Part shown: positions 26,205 to 35,020 of the stretch, one piece after another
How positions within the stretch are numbered: position 1 is the first letter of the stretch
Layout: every line of letters begins with the position of its first letter
Assembly: GCF_002001045.1 (NCBI RefSeq)
Contig: NZ_MUNR01000009.1
Location: 270,352 to 334,351 of the forward strand
Source of the DNA: Rhodanobacter sp. C01
Lineage (GTDB): Bacteria > Pseudomonadota > Gammaproteobacteria > Xanthomonadales > Rhodanobacteraceae
Direction: 5' to 3'
DNA: 64,000 nucleotides
Notes under the pieces: generated by a model
Seen by the model: only the letters and a program-made list of their open reading frames with translations
Told to the model about the DNA's origin: nothing
Databases searched by the model: none
Translations under genes and position numbers: made by a program

Positions 26205-26261
26205 GCCTAACATCTCGTTCAAGGCGGACGGCTTCGCCGCCGCTTAACTCCAGCGTCAGAT
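26205..26261 (+). repeat. attC site 1
   Basis: A 57-bp site from GCCTAAC to GTCAGAT. It carries the imperfect palindrome GTTCAAGGCGGACGG...CCGCCGCTTAACTC characteristic of xanthomonad-type attC sites, with the central GGCTTCGCC hairpin. The 3' box reads GTC rather than the usual GTT. Confidence 0.88.
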
Positions 26262-26266
26262 GGCCA

Positions 26267-27075
26267 ATGCCGAAGTTTGTCCCAAACGGGTACTGTATTT
26301 ACTGCCCAAATCCCAGCGATTCGGATGAGCACATCATCCCATATGCGCTTAATGGCAACTATGTCCTTAAATCAGCCAGTTGCTCCGAGTGCCGTAACAT
26401 AACGAGTGCCGTAACATAACTAGCAAGTTTGAACTTGCATTGCTTCGCGGATCGCTGGCCCAGTTACGAGTTGAGCATAAGTTCCAGACAAGGCATCCAC
26501 AAAAGCGACCAAAATCATTTCCCCTATTGGTCACAAAGGCAGGGCGTGAGTCTCAGGTGGACGCCTCGCCTGACGCCCACCCTCTGGTGTTGACCCTACC
26601 TCTTTTCCCGAAACCCAAGCTTCTGTCCGGAAACGCAAGTGATCGGCAGCTAAGGCCAGCCAGAGTTGTGGCTTTTCACTTGAACTCTATTGATGCCGTT
26701 ATATCAGCTCATAACGTAGATACAGTTGCCACTGTTCATAGCTTGCAGCATGTCGAACTGGCAAGACTCCTTGCAAAAGCGGCATATGGCTTCATGGTCG
26801 GCGAGCTCGGAATACATCGAGTTAAGGGCAGCTACTTGTTGCCCATAATATTTGGAGACATGAGTTCAGCAGGCCTTTACATCGGCTCCTTCGACGAGAT
26901 GGCTATCACAGACACAGGCGATCCGGCTCTTAGCTATCAGTCATACCGTTTGCCATCCAGCCTAGGCGGCGGCGAGATCGCGGTAATCATTATGCGGCTA
27001 CTGCCGCACATGAAGGAGAATCCGGCGTACATTGTTCTATGTGACTTGCATGAAAAGCACAACGACATCATCTAA
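26267..27075 (+). pseudogene. Cassette HNH-endonuclease-like gene broken by a 17-bp duplication
   Basis: Frame 1 from ATG 26267 encodes CxxC (C10, C13), EHIIP (His22) and a second CxxC (C39, C42), the zinc-binding HNH pattern, then stops at 26417-26419. Removing one copy of the 17-bp tandem repeat at 26386-26419 restores a single 263-residue frame running from ...ECRNITSKFELALLRG... to the TAA at 27073-27075 inside attC 2. The downstream remainder has no HNH catalytic residues and is well conserved as a frame, so the break looks recent. A truncated 50-residue zinc peptide may still be made. Confidence 0.8.
26386..26419 (+). repeat. 17-bp tandem duplication causing a frameshift
   Basis: CGAGTGCCGTAACATAA occurs twice without a gap (26386-26402 and 26403-26419). 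The unit is not a multiple of three and shifts the HNH-like cassette gene out of frame. Slippage could reverse it. Confidence 0.92.
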
Positions 27076-27126
27076 CAATTCGTTCAAGGCGGACGGCTTC
27101 GCCGCCGCTTAGCTCCAGCGTTAGCC
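27070..27126 (+). repeat. attC site 2
   Basis: A 57-bp site from ATCTAAC to GTTAGCC with the same GTTCAAGGCGGACGGCTTCG core as site 1 and CCGCCGCTTAGCTC on the 3' side. The TAA stop of the preceding cassette gene lies within its 5' box. Confidence 0.9.
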
Positions 27127-27130
27127 GGCT

Positions 27131-27436
27131 ATGTTGAAAATCACGCAAAAAACCAGAAATCAAATCTTCTACGCTGGAGTCGTGCTCGCGCTGGCTGGCG
27201 GAGGGTTGGCGTACTGGGCGTTTCAACGCTACAACACGTTGCCAAACTATTTGCGCATCGCCGTCCTTATCCCTTTACTCTGTTCCTACCCCATGCTGAT
27301 CGTCGACAAATATCGTGACTGGGCCTCTGTCCAAGGGATCGCTCGCGGGTATGCAATTGGCGCGCTTATCGGGCCTCCTCTCCTTTTGGTAGGGTGTCTC
27401 ATTTGGCTGGTCGTAGCTCCTGATGCGCGCGGCTAA
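27131..27436 (+). CDS. Cassette-encoded membrane protein (hypothetical)
   Basis: A 101-residue protein with three predicted membrane helices (about 13-30, 41-57, 73-95) and a basic N-terminus. No family recognised. The ATG is 11 bases after the cassette boundary and the TAA is inside attC 3. It may be translated from read-through transcription, as cassettes lack their own promoters. Confidence 0.65.
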   Translation: MLKITQKTRNQIFYAGVVLALAGGGLAYWAFQRYNTLPNYLRIAVLIPLLCSYPMLIVDKYRDWASVQGIARGYAIGALIGPPLLLVGCLIWLVVAPDARG

Positions 27437-27487
27437 CATTTCGTTCAAGGCGGACGCCTCCGGCGCCGCTTAACTCCAACGTCAGGT
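27431..27487 (+). repeat. attC site 3
   Basis: A 57-bp site from GGCTAAC to GTCAGGT. The central hairpin differs from sites 1 and 2 (GCGGACGCCTCCGGCGCCGC) while the flanks are the same, the compensated variation expected of attC stems. Confidence 0.88.
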
Positions 27488-27500
27488 GCCAACAAATCCC

Positions 27501-27902
27501 ATGTCATCTCACGGCATCGTCAGGCTGGAGAGCCCGTATCCATTCGCTGATACCGTGCAGCGGCTGCTCGCCGCCTTCGCCGAGAAAAGCATCAAGGTCT
27601 TCGCAACCATTGATCAGCAAGCAGAGGCTCGGGCCGTCGGTTTGGCGATGCCTCCGACCACGCTGATCGTCTTCGGCAATCCGAAGGCGGGCACACCGCT
27701 CATGCTCGCCAATCCGCAAGTGGGCGTCGATCTGCCGCTGAAGGTACTGGTGTGCGAGCCTGAGCCAGGCCAGGTCGCGGTGTTCTTTACCGCCGCGTCG
27801 GAGCTTGTCGAACGGCATTCCCTTTCGCCTGAATTGGCCGCCGGCCTGGTTCCGGCTGAGCGCCTGATTGCAGCTGTCATCGGAAAGAGCATCGGCGCCT
27901 GA
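27501..27902 (+). CDS. DUF302-family protein, last cassette or flanking gene
   Basis: A 133-residue DUF302-type protein (GIVRLESPYPFADTVQRL, FGNPKAGTPLMLANPQVGVD, LPLKVLVCE), a small soluble fold of unknown function. The ATG at 27501 is 14 bases after attC 3. No attC follows its stop, so either this cassette has lost its site or the gene belongs to the chromosomal flank. Confidence 0.82.
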   Translation: MSSHGIVRLESPYPFADTVQRLLAAFAEKSIKVFATIDQQAEARAVGLAMPPTTLIVFGNPKAGTPLMLANPQVGVDLPLKVLVCEPEPGQVAVFFTAASELVERHSLSPELAAGLVPAERLIAAVIGKSIGA

Positions 27903-27928
27903 CTAGTAGGCAAGTGAACAACCGAGCG

Positions 27929-28132
27929 CTACACCCTGACGAACCAGGGTATCGCCATCAGCGCAGCCCCGATGGCGATCAACAGGAAAGTGCCGGACAC
28001 GAAATACGGAAACGTCATCAGCGCCAGCCCGCATACCAGTGGAACGATCGCCCGTTGCTTTTTGCCGTACACGAAGAAGCCGAGCCCGACCGACCCGAAC
28101 AGTACGCCCCAGAGTAGTGTCGCTGTGCTCAA
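27929..28132 (-). CDS. Conserved small membrane protein
   Basis: A 67-residue protein with two or three hydrophobic segments (VLFGSVGLGFFVYGKKQRAIV, LVCGLALMTFPYFVSGTFLL, LIAIGAALMAIPWFV). I recall near-identical short proteins in many proteobacteria, of unknown function. It is transcribed opposite to the cassettes and divergently from the S9 peptidase, and closes the accessory segment. Confidence 0.7.
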   Translation of the reverse strand: MSTATLLWGVLFGSVGLGFFVYGKKQRAIVPLVCGLALMTFPYFVSGTFLLIAIGAALMAIPWFVRV

Positions 28133-28347
28133 GACAAGCTGACCGGCTTTGGCCTGGATGGCAGGATCCTACACCAACGCCGGAGCGGCAGACTCGAGTG
28201 CATATGCCGGCACGCACTTCTCCAGAAGCCGGAGAACGTGCCAATCTCTGCGCCGGGAATCTGTTTACGGATATCCATTTTCAGTACTGCCTGATGGCAT
28301 GGACGACATGCCATCGGACAGATCGCGCATTCGGGTCGGGAGTTTTC

Positions 28348-30336
28348 ATGAAGTCTTCGGCATATTTCGCCTTTGCAACCTGCTTCGCTCTCGCGCTGCC
28401 GCTGTCGGCTCATGCCGCCGCGACTGTTTCGACGTTCCAGTTGAGCGATTTGCAGAAGATCGTGAATCTGGGCGAGCCGAGGATTTCGCCGGATGGCAAA
28501 CGCATCGCGGTCGTCGTGTCGACGCCGGACTGGAAGTCCGACAAGAGCAAGCAGGAAATCGACCTCGTGGACACCGCCAGCGGCACGCGGCGCATGCTGA
28601 CCTGGAAACGCGAGGGTGTCTCGTCGCCACGCTGGTCGCCGGACGGTACGCGGCTGGCCTTCATCGCCGATGATGCAGAGACCAAGCAAGGGCAGCTGTT
28701 CGTGATGCCGATGGACGGCGGTGATGCGCAGCGCATCACTGACATCAAGCGCGGCGTGGACTCGTTCAGCTGGAGCCCGGACGGCAAGCAGATCGCGTTC
28801 GTCAGCGAAGACGAACCAGCCAATGCGAAAGCCATCAAGGAACACGACGACGCGTTCCAAGTGACCGACAACCACTTTCTCACCCGCGAGGCACTTACCC
28901 CCTGGCATCTGTGGGTCGTGCCCAGCGCAGGCGGCGCAGCGAAACGACTCACCCAGGGCAGCTACAGCCTGCAGACCGACCAGCAGGACGACACACCGGA
29001 ACCGGCATGGAGTCGCGACGGCCGCAGCATCGCGTTCGTCCGTTTTCCCGGCCCCTACTGGGGACCATCGTTCCACTCGGTGATCGCTTCGGTGGATGCC
29101 AGCGGTGGCGAACCACGCACCCTGGTGTCGGATGAAGGATCGGCCAACGTCATCTATGCGCCGGACAGTGACAACTTCGCCTTCGTGCGCCCGCGCAACG
29201 GCGACCAGAACAACGGCAATGCAGTCTACGTGACGACCGGCGGCAACACGCGTGACGTCACCCAGGCGCTGGCGCGCAACCTCAACAGCTATGCATGGCT
29301 GCCGCGCGGCAAGTCGCTGCTGCTGGCCGCCGAGGATGGCACCCACTCGGTGCTGTGGGAGCAGCCGTTGTCGGGAACCGCAAAGAAGCTCGATCTCGGC
29401 GAAGTGGAAGCCGGTGCCGATGTAAGCGTCTCGAAAACCGGCGCACTGGCCTTCATCGGCAGCACCACGACGCACCCAGGCGAGCTGTACGTGATGGACT
29501 CGGTGGGCGCGAAGCCCCGTCGGCTCACCAACATCAATACGTTCGTCGACAACCTGTCGCTGGGCCGCACCGAATCGGTCGAGTGGCAGGGACCAGACGG
29601 TTTCCACGAGGATGGCGTACTGACCTATCCGGTGGGCTACGAGCACGGACAAACCTATCCGCTGGTGCTGGTGATCCACGGTGGCCCGGAAGCGGCTTCC
29701 ACCGTGAGGTTCTCGCCGCTGACGCAGCTGCTGGCCGCGCAGGGCTTCGTGGTATTCCAGCCGAACTACCGTGGCAGCACCAATCTCGGCGATGCCTACC
29801 AGCACGCGATCTTCCGCGACACCGGCGTGGGCCCCGGCAATGACGTGATGGCCGGCGTGGCCGCGGTGCAGAAGCTCGGCATCGTCGACGCGCAGCGCAT
29901 CGGCGTCACCGGCTGGTCGTACGGCGGCTACATGACGACCTGGCTGACGGGTCATTACCCGATCTGGAAGGCCGCCGTCTCCGGTGCGGCGCTGACCGAC
30001 TGGGTGATGGACTACACCGTGTCGTACTACCAGACCGGCGACACCTATTTCTTCGGCGGCTCGCCGTGGATGGCGAAGTACAAGGACATCTGGCGCGAAC
30101 AGTCACCGATCACCTATGCGCACAACGTCACTGCACCGACCCTGATCATGGGCGACGTGGGCGATCCCAACGTGCCGCTGCTGAACAGCTACGAGTGGTA
30201 CCACGCGCTGCGCGACAACGGGGTGCAAGTCGAGTTCTATGCCTACCCGGTCGACACACATTTCCCGAAGGACATCGTGCGCACCACCGACGTGTACCGC
30301 CGCTGGGTAGGCTGGATGACGCAGCATCTGAAATGA
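28348..30336 (+). CDS. S9 family prolyl oligopeptidase/dipeptidyl peptidase
   Basis: Secreted serine peptidase of 662 residues with a signal peptide (hydrophobic 6-20, ending SAHAAA). The N-terminal beta-propeller carries WD40-like TolB repeats (ISPDGKRIAVV, WSPDGTRLAFIAD, WSPDGKQIAFVSED). The C-terminal alpha/beta-hydrolase domain has Ser524 (GWSYGGY), Asp606 (GDVGDPNVP) and His638 (VDTHFPK). The ATG at 28348 follows GGGAG; in-frame upstream codons lack a signal peptide and were not used. Likely processes peptides in the periplasm. Confidence 0.93.
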   Translation: MKSSAYFAFATCFALALPLSAHAAATVSTFQLSDLQKIVNLGEPRISPDGKRIAVVVSTPDWKSDKSKQEIDLVDTASGTRRMLTWKREGVSSPRWSPDGTRLAFIADDAETKQGQLFVMPMDGGDAQRITDIKRGVDSFSWSPDGKQIAFVSEDEPANAKAIKEHDDAFQVTDNHFLTREALTPWHLWVVPSAGGAAKRLTQGSYSLQTDQQDDTPEPAWSRDGRSIAFVRFPGPYWGPSFHSVIASVDASGGEPRTLVSDEGSANVIYAPDSDNFAFVRPRNGDQNNGNAVYVTTGGNTRDVTQALARNLNSYAWLPRGKSLLLAAEDGTHSVLWEQPLSGTAKKLDLGEVEAGADVSVSKTGALAFIGSTTTHPGELYVMDSVGAKPRRLTNINTFVDNLSLGRTESVEWQGPDGFHEDGVLTYPVGYEHGQTYPLVLVIHGGPEAASTVRFSPLTQLLAAQGFVVFQPNYRGSTNLGDAYQHAIFRDTGVGPGNDVMAGVAAVQKLGIVDAQRIGVTGWSYGGYMTTWLTGHYPIWKAAVSGAALTDWVMDYTVSYYQTGDTYFFGGSPWMAKYKDIWREQSPITYAHNVTAPTLIMGDVGDPNVPLLNSYEWYHALRDNGVQVEFYAYPVDTHFPKDIVRTTDVYRRWVGWMTQHLK

Positions 30337-30863
30337 GGATCGCAAGTAGTGGCGCTGCGATGCGCCATTCAAGGCACTGATCGGCCATTCGACGGGTGCG
30401 CGCGCGGTACACGTGGAGAACAGACCGGGCATGCTGGGGGAAGGCGGCCTCGACGCCTACGTGGCGAGGTCACCTGCCAGTGCTAGCTGCCTCCCCACCT
30501 AGCCGGCATCAGCCTCACCCACAAATAACTGCCGGCACACTGGTGCCCCGTGACGCTTTGCGTCCAACCCGAACCTGACCAGCCTGACTAGCGATATTCC
30601 GGCACCTGCCCCGGAGTCGCGGATAGCATGGCGGATGCGATTGCAAGGCGAAAAGTGGCGCTGGCACAACCAGTGCTTGCACCCATCCAAGTGGCTGAGG
30701 TTTTCCGGCGGAACGGGTAGTCCCATAATGGGGCATTCGGCTGGCCATCCAGGACGAGATGGCGACAATCCGGAGCCGTTTGGCAGTGGGGGCGGTTATC
30801 ATCCACTGTGATCAGCCGATCACTCATAGCTACGCAGGAGTTTCTCAAAACAGGGGGAGGCAA
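30337..30863. other. Intergenic region before the GGDEF gene
   Basis: About 530 bases with no supported gene on either strand; open frames here are short and out of keeping with the local codon pattern. The only structure noted is the inverted repeat at 30808-30823. I see no riboswitch consensus. Confidence 0.5.
30808..30823. promoter_or_regulatory. Inverted repeat upstream of the diguanylate cyclase gene
   Basis: GTGATC-AGCC-GATCAC, 41 bases before the ATG. The halves are CRP/Clp-like (TGTGATC) but the spacing is two bases longer than the CRP consensus, so a different dimeric regulator is as likely. Confidence 0.35.
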
Positions 30864-32618
30864 ATGGAGAGGCTTGTCACAATACCGGCATCAGGCCGCC
30901 CAAGGCGGTCATGGCCCGGTTTTGTGCTTTGTCTGTTCTGGCTGTGGCTCGGTTCCGCCCATGCCGCCACCCCGTTGAATGGTGCCTGGCGCGAAGTCCA
31001 TGCCGGCGACACGCCGCAGACTGTGCTGGATGAGTACCACAACGGCCTGCTGCAGAGTTTCAATCCCTCCCTGCTTGAACGATTCCCGCATGGGGCAAAG
31101 GGCAGTTGGGTGGTCATCGCACCGCAACCGCCGTGGGACGACAGCGCACGCATGCTGACGATCTACCCGCCGCCGTTGAGCAACGTCACGGTGTACGCCC
31201 ATGACCAGCCACAGACACTGGCGCTGGATGATTTCCTCGCACCCACCCACGGGCATGGCCGGCTCGCATGGCGAGTACCGGACGACCAGGCGGCATCGCA
31301 ACCGATCCTGCTGAAGTTCGAACCCGCGGAGACGCTGAGTGCACCGGTGAGTTTCAGTCTGCTGCCATGGAACGACTACCTGCAGCAGGATGCGCAGTGG
31401 CTGGTGTTCGCCAGTGCATGCTTCGCGGTGATGCTGGCGATGGTGCTGATGGCCTTGTGCTTTGCGTTGATGCTGCGCGACATCACCTACGCCTGGTATG
31501 CCGGTTATATCGTCTGCTACGCCCTGATCCAGGGCATCCAGACCGGCTTCCTGTTCCATCCGCTGGAATGGGCATGGCTGTCGGGCATGATCGTGACAGT
31601 CGGTTCGGCGGCGGTCGCGTTGTCGGTGTCATTCGCCGCACTGTTCATGATGCGGTTTTGCGAACTGCAGCGTCACGCACCCCTGCTGCGGGTGCCGATC
31701 GTGGCCCTGTCCATCGGCATGATCCAGCTGGTACTGATGCGCTGCAGCCACGTCCCGCTGCTGATCGCAGCGGCGCAGGCCCTGCTCAACCCCCTGCTGA
31801 TGATCGGCGCTGCCCTGCTGCTGACTGCCGCCATCATCGCCGCTGCGCGCGGCTCACGTCAGGCCTGGTTCTTCCTCGCCAGCTGGACGCCACTGCTGCT
31901 GCTCACCGCGATGTCCAGCGCTCAGGTCAACGGCGCACTGCCCGAACTGGACTGGCTCAACGATGCCAGCCTCGCCGGCGGTGCGTTCGAGGCCGTGATG
32001 TTGTCGCTGGGCCTGGCTGATCGCGCACTGCGATTGCGCCACGATCGCGACATCGTGCGCGTGCTGGCTGATCATGATGCGCTCACCAACGTACTCAACC
32101 GGCGTGCGTGGAGCGAACGCGCCGGCGCGTTGCTGGCAAGCACGCCATCACGCCCGATCGCCCTGCTGTTTCTCGACCTCGATCATTTCAAGCTGCTGAA
32201 CGATTACCAGGGTCACAACACCGGTGACCGCGCACTGGTCGCGGTGGCCAAGTCGCTGGTCGCGGAGTTGCGCCCAAGCGACCTGCTGGGGCGTTACGGT
32301 GGCGAGGAGTTCGTGGCCCTGCTCGATGGTGCTTCCCCACAACAGGCGATGCAGGTCGCCACCCGTCTGTGCCGGCGCATACACCGGCTGGAAATCCCTG
32401 TGACCGAAGATGCGCAGCTGCTCAGCATCAGCATCGGCATCGCCATGCATCAGGGCAGCGATGACGTGGAGTCGCTGGTCGAACGTGCCGATCAGGCGAT
32501 GTACGACGCCAAGCTCAACGGGCGCAACCGGGTCAGCCTGTACGCCGGCGGCAAGCTGGCGAACGTGTCCTCACGCCGACTGCTGCACGTGGTCGAAACA
32601 CGCGAGCGCAATCATTGA
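30864..32618 (+). CDS. 7TM-DISM diguanylate cyclase
   Basis: A 584-residue protein with a signal peptide (ending SAHAATP), a periplasmic 7TMR-DISMED2-type sensor (about 35-175), seven membrane helices (about 185-385) and a cytoplasmic GGDEF domain (about 415-575). The active loop is GGEEF at 479-483, and RPSD (R470, D473) placed five residues before it fits the inhibitory c-di-GMP site. It should make c-di-GMP under feedback control in response to a periplasmic cue. GGGGGAGG lies four bases before the ATG. Confidence 0.92.
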   Translation: MERLVTIPASGRPRRSWPGFVLCLFWLWLGSAHAATPLNGAWREVHAGDTPQTVLDEYHNGLLQSFNPSLLERFPHGAKGSWVVIAPQPPWDDSARMLTIYPPPLSNVTVYAHDQPQTLALDDFLAPTHGHGRLAWRVPDDQAASQPILLKFEPAETLSAPVSFSLLPWNDYLQQDAQWLVFASACFAVMLAMVLMALCFALMLRDITYAWYAGYIVCYALIQGIQTGFLFHPLEWAWLSGMIVTVGSAAVALSVSFAALFMMRFCELQRHAPLLRVPIVALSIGMIQLVLMRCSHVPLLIAAAQALLNPLLMIGAALLLTAAIIAAARGSRQAWFFLASWTPLLLLTAMSSAQVNGALPELDWLNDASLAGGAFEAVMLSLGLADRALRLRHDRDIVRVLADHDALTNVLNRRAWSERAGALLASTPSRPIALLFLDLDHFKLLNDYQGHNTGDRALVAVAKSLVAELRPSDLLGRYGGEEFVALLDGASPQQAMQVATRLCRRIHRLEIPVTEDAQLLSISIGIAMHQGSDDVESLVERADQAMYDAKLNGRNRVSLYAGGKLANVSSRRLLHVVETRERNH

Positions 32619-32633
32619 ATGTGACAGCCGCGC

Positions 32634-34904
32634 TCAGCGCACGGCCAGCTCATGCGCCCCGGCCACTACCTCGGCCTCACCCGGCAGCACCAGCAGCGCC
32701 GCGCCAGCCAGCGGGGTGAAGGTGTCGGCACCGACCACGCGACGGATCGGCGTGGCGCCGCAGCCGCCCTCGACGATCGCGGTGATCACGCCCTCACCGA
32801 CGCCGGCGCTCTTGCGACCTTCGTCCAGCACCAGGATGCGTGTGGCCGTCTTCGCCTGCGCCGCGATGAACGCGTCGTTGAGCGGAGCCAGCCAGCGCAG
32901 GTCGACGACGCGTACCTGCCAGCCCAGTTCCTTCTCGATCGTGCGAGCAGCGCGCAGCGCCATCGGCACGCCGTTGCCAAAGGTGAACACCACCAGGTCG
33001 TTCGCCGCCTCGTTGTAGACGCGGCCCTCGCCCAAGGTCATCGCCTGATCGGGTGTCGGGTAATCGAACTGCCATTGCCCGTCGCCGGCCTCGTGCAGGT
33101 CCTTGGTCATGTACAGCGCGATCGGTTCGAGGAAGGCGCAGACGCGTCCATCGACCTTGGCCAGCGCCATCAGCGTACGCAACATCATCGCTGCATCGTC
33201 GCCGCGACTGGGACATCCGACGACCAGGCCGGGAATGTCGCGCAATGCGGTGATCGAGTTGTCGTTGTGGAAATGGCCGCCGAAACCCTTCTGGTAACCC
33301 AGCGAAGCCACCCGCATCACCATCGGATTGCGGTACTGGTCGTTGGAGAAGAATTGCAGCGAGGCCGCCTCACCGCGAATCTGGTCGCAGGCGTTGTGGA
33401 AATACGCCAGGTACTGGATTTCCGGCATGGGCAGCATGCCCATGTTGGCGTAGCCCTGGGCCAGGCCGAGGATCATCGTCTCGTCCAGCAAGGTGTTGAA
33501 CACGCGACTGCCCTTGAAGGTCTTGTTGAGACCCTTGGTGACGGTATACACGCCACCCTTCTGTGCCACGTCCTCGCCAAACAGCAGCGCCTGCGGATAC
33601 TTCGCCAGCAGGTCGTGCAGGGCCTGGCCGATCTGGATCGCCAAATGCCGCGGCGGCAGGTTTTCGGGCAGCTTCGCTTCACCGCCGAACACGGCGAGAC
33701 GCTTCTCGGCGTAATCCGCGCGCGTGGCCTCGGCCTGTACTGCCGCTGGCGTGTACGGTGCCAACGGCTTCATCACATCGGCGAGCGAAGTCAGCCGATG
33801 GCGTGAATCCGCATCCTCGGCTGCCGCGAAGCAACGCTTGCGGGTCGCCTCGTAGAGATTCAGCAGCTCATTCTTGCTGTACAGGCCCGACTCCAGTGCG
33901 ATGCCTGCCGAACGCAGTAGCGGATCGGTCGCCTCGACCGCGAACAACTCGTCGATCGAGCGCCACTCGATCTCGAAATCGGTACCGGCGTGACCCATCA
34001 CGCGAGTGGTTTTCAGATGCAGGAAGGTGGGGCGACGCGTGCCACGGCAGTGTTCAACCGCGCGCTGCACCTGGGCGTAGCCCTCAGCCAGATCGAGTCC
34101 GTCGGCGAAGAAATAATCTAGGTTCGCACGCTGCTGGAAATTGCTGGCCACCCAGCCACTCGGCGTCTTCACCGAAATGCCGATGCCGTTGTCCTCGCAT
34201 ACGAACAGCACCGGTGCCGGCAGCTTCTGATAGGCCGTCCATGCGGCGGCGTTGAACGCTGTCTGCGCGCTGGCATGGTTGCTGGAAGCATCGCCGAACG
34301 AGCAGATCGAGATCGAGTCATCCGGAATCGGCAGCTGATGTCCGATCCGTCGCGCCTGTTCGATCGCCACCGCAGTACCGAGCGCCTTGGGCAGGTGCGA
34401 GGCAATCGTCGAAGTCTGCGGCAGCACCCACAACGGCTTGCTGCCCCATACCTTGTGGCGGCCGCCGGATGCCGGATCGTCCTTGCTGGCGGCGAACGAC
34501 AACGCCGAATCGAGCACTGGGTCCATTCCGGGAAGTTTGCGGAAACGCTCGGCCATGAAACCACCGGAGCGGTAATGCAGGAACGCCGGGTCGGTGTGCC
34601 GGGTCAACCGTGCCACCATCGCATTGCCTTCGTGTCCGGACGAACCGATGGTGTAGAACACCTTGTTCTGCACGCGCAGCACGCGCGCCATCAGATCGAG
34701 GTGGCGCGAGATCAGCTGCGATTCGAGCAGCTCGCGAAAACCACGCGCATCCAGTGCACTGCCCGGCAGCACCGCTTCGCTGTCGCGCGGTTTGCCGCGC
34801 ACATCGCCATGCCACAACTGCACGAACTCGATGAAGTTCTGGTCGACGATATCGGCGCGATTGAAGCCCTTGTGGCGGGCACTGATGGCAAACGGAATGG
34901 ACAT
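32634..34904 (-). CDS. Fused 2-oxoisovalerate (branched-chain 2-oxoacid) dehydrogenase E1 alpha-beta
   Basis: Thiamine diphosphate-dependent E1 of 756 residues with alpha (about 1-400) and beta (about 415-756) parts in one chain. Alpha has the ThDP region FGDASSNHASAQTAFN and EDNGIGISV; beta has LFGEDVAQKGGVYTVTKGL and FNTLLDETMILGLAQG. The ATG at 34904 (MSIPFAISARHKGFN) was chosen; an upstream in-frame extension would translate through the REP at 34945-35015. No E2/E3 genes are adjacent. Likely feeds branched-chain acyl-CoA into fatty acids or catabolism. Confidence 0.9.
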   Translation of the reverse strand: MSIPFAISARHKGFNRADIVDQNFIEFVQLWHGDVRGKPRDSEAVLPGSALDARGFRELLESQLISRHLDLMARVLRVQNKVFYTIGSSGHEGNAMVARLTRHTDPAFLHYRSGGFMAERFRKLPGMDPVLDSALSFAASKDDPASGGRHKVWGSKPLWVLPQTSTIASHLPKALGTAVAIEQARRIGHQLPIPDDSISICSFGDASSNHASAQTAFNAAAWTAYQKLPAPVLFVCEDNGIGISVKTPSGWVASNFQQRANLDYFFADGLDLAEGYAQVQRAVEHCRGTRRPTFLHLKTTRVMGHAGTDFEIEWRSIDELFAVEATDPLLRSAGIALESGLYSKNELLNLYEATRKRCFAAAEDADSRHRLTSLADVMKPLAPYTPAAVQAEATRADYAEKRLAVFGGEAKLPENLPPRHLAIQIGQALHDLLAKYPQALLFGEDVAQKGGVYTVTKGLNKTFKGSRVFNTLLDETMILGLAQGYANMGMLPMPEIQYLAYFHNACDQIRGEAASLQFFSNDQYRNPMVMRVASLGYQKGFGGHFHNDNSITALRDIPGLVVGCPSRGDDAAMMLRTLMALAKVDGRVCAFLEPIALYMTKDLHEAGDGQWQFDYPTPDQAMTLGEGRVYNEAANDLVVFTFGNGVPMALRAARTIEKELGWQVRVVDLRWLAPLNDAFIAAQAKTATRILVLDEGRKSAGVGEGVITAIVEGGCGATPIRRVVGADTFTPLAGAALLVLPGEAEVVAGAHELAVR

Positions 34905-34944
34905 GATGGTTATCGTTTGAATGAATGGGGATTGTGGCATCTCT

Positions 34945-35015
34945 GTAGGAGCGGCTTCAGCCGCGATGCTTCCGGGCAACGTATCGGAGAGCATCGCGGC
35001 TGAAGCCGCTCCTGC
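34945..35015. repeat. REP palindrome, GGCTTCAGCC family
   Basis: Perfect 24-base arms (34947-34970 and 34990-35013) around a 19-base centre, preceded by GT to give the GTAG mark. It shares the AGGAGCG outer sequence and GCGATGCT inner sequence with the ccmH and metH copies but has a different middle (GGCTTCAGCC). It lies between the E1 and GST genes, both on the minus strand. Confidence 0.92.
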
Positions 35016-35020
35016 AAAAA

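Larger units (their letters stand above)
25869..27902 (+). mobile_element. Integron gene-cassette array without integrase (CALIN)
   Basis: Three 57-bp attC sites (26205, 27070, 27431) separate four short + strand cassettes. Each cassette's first bases after the cut point complement its own attC 5' box: GTTAGGC at 25869 with GCCTAAC at 26205; GTCAGAT at 26255 with ATCTAAC at 27070 (6 of 7); GTTAGCC at 27120 with GGCTAAC at 27431. This circle-closing match is diagnostic of integron cassettes. Base composition is lower in GC than the surrounding genes. No integrase is visible and the last cassette lacks a recognisable attC. Confidence 0.85.

Noticed and set aside
30808..30823. A CRP/Clp site for the diguanylate cyclase gene
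   Set aside because: The half-sites fit but the spacing is two bases too long for CRP; listed only as an inverted repeat.
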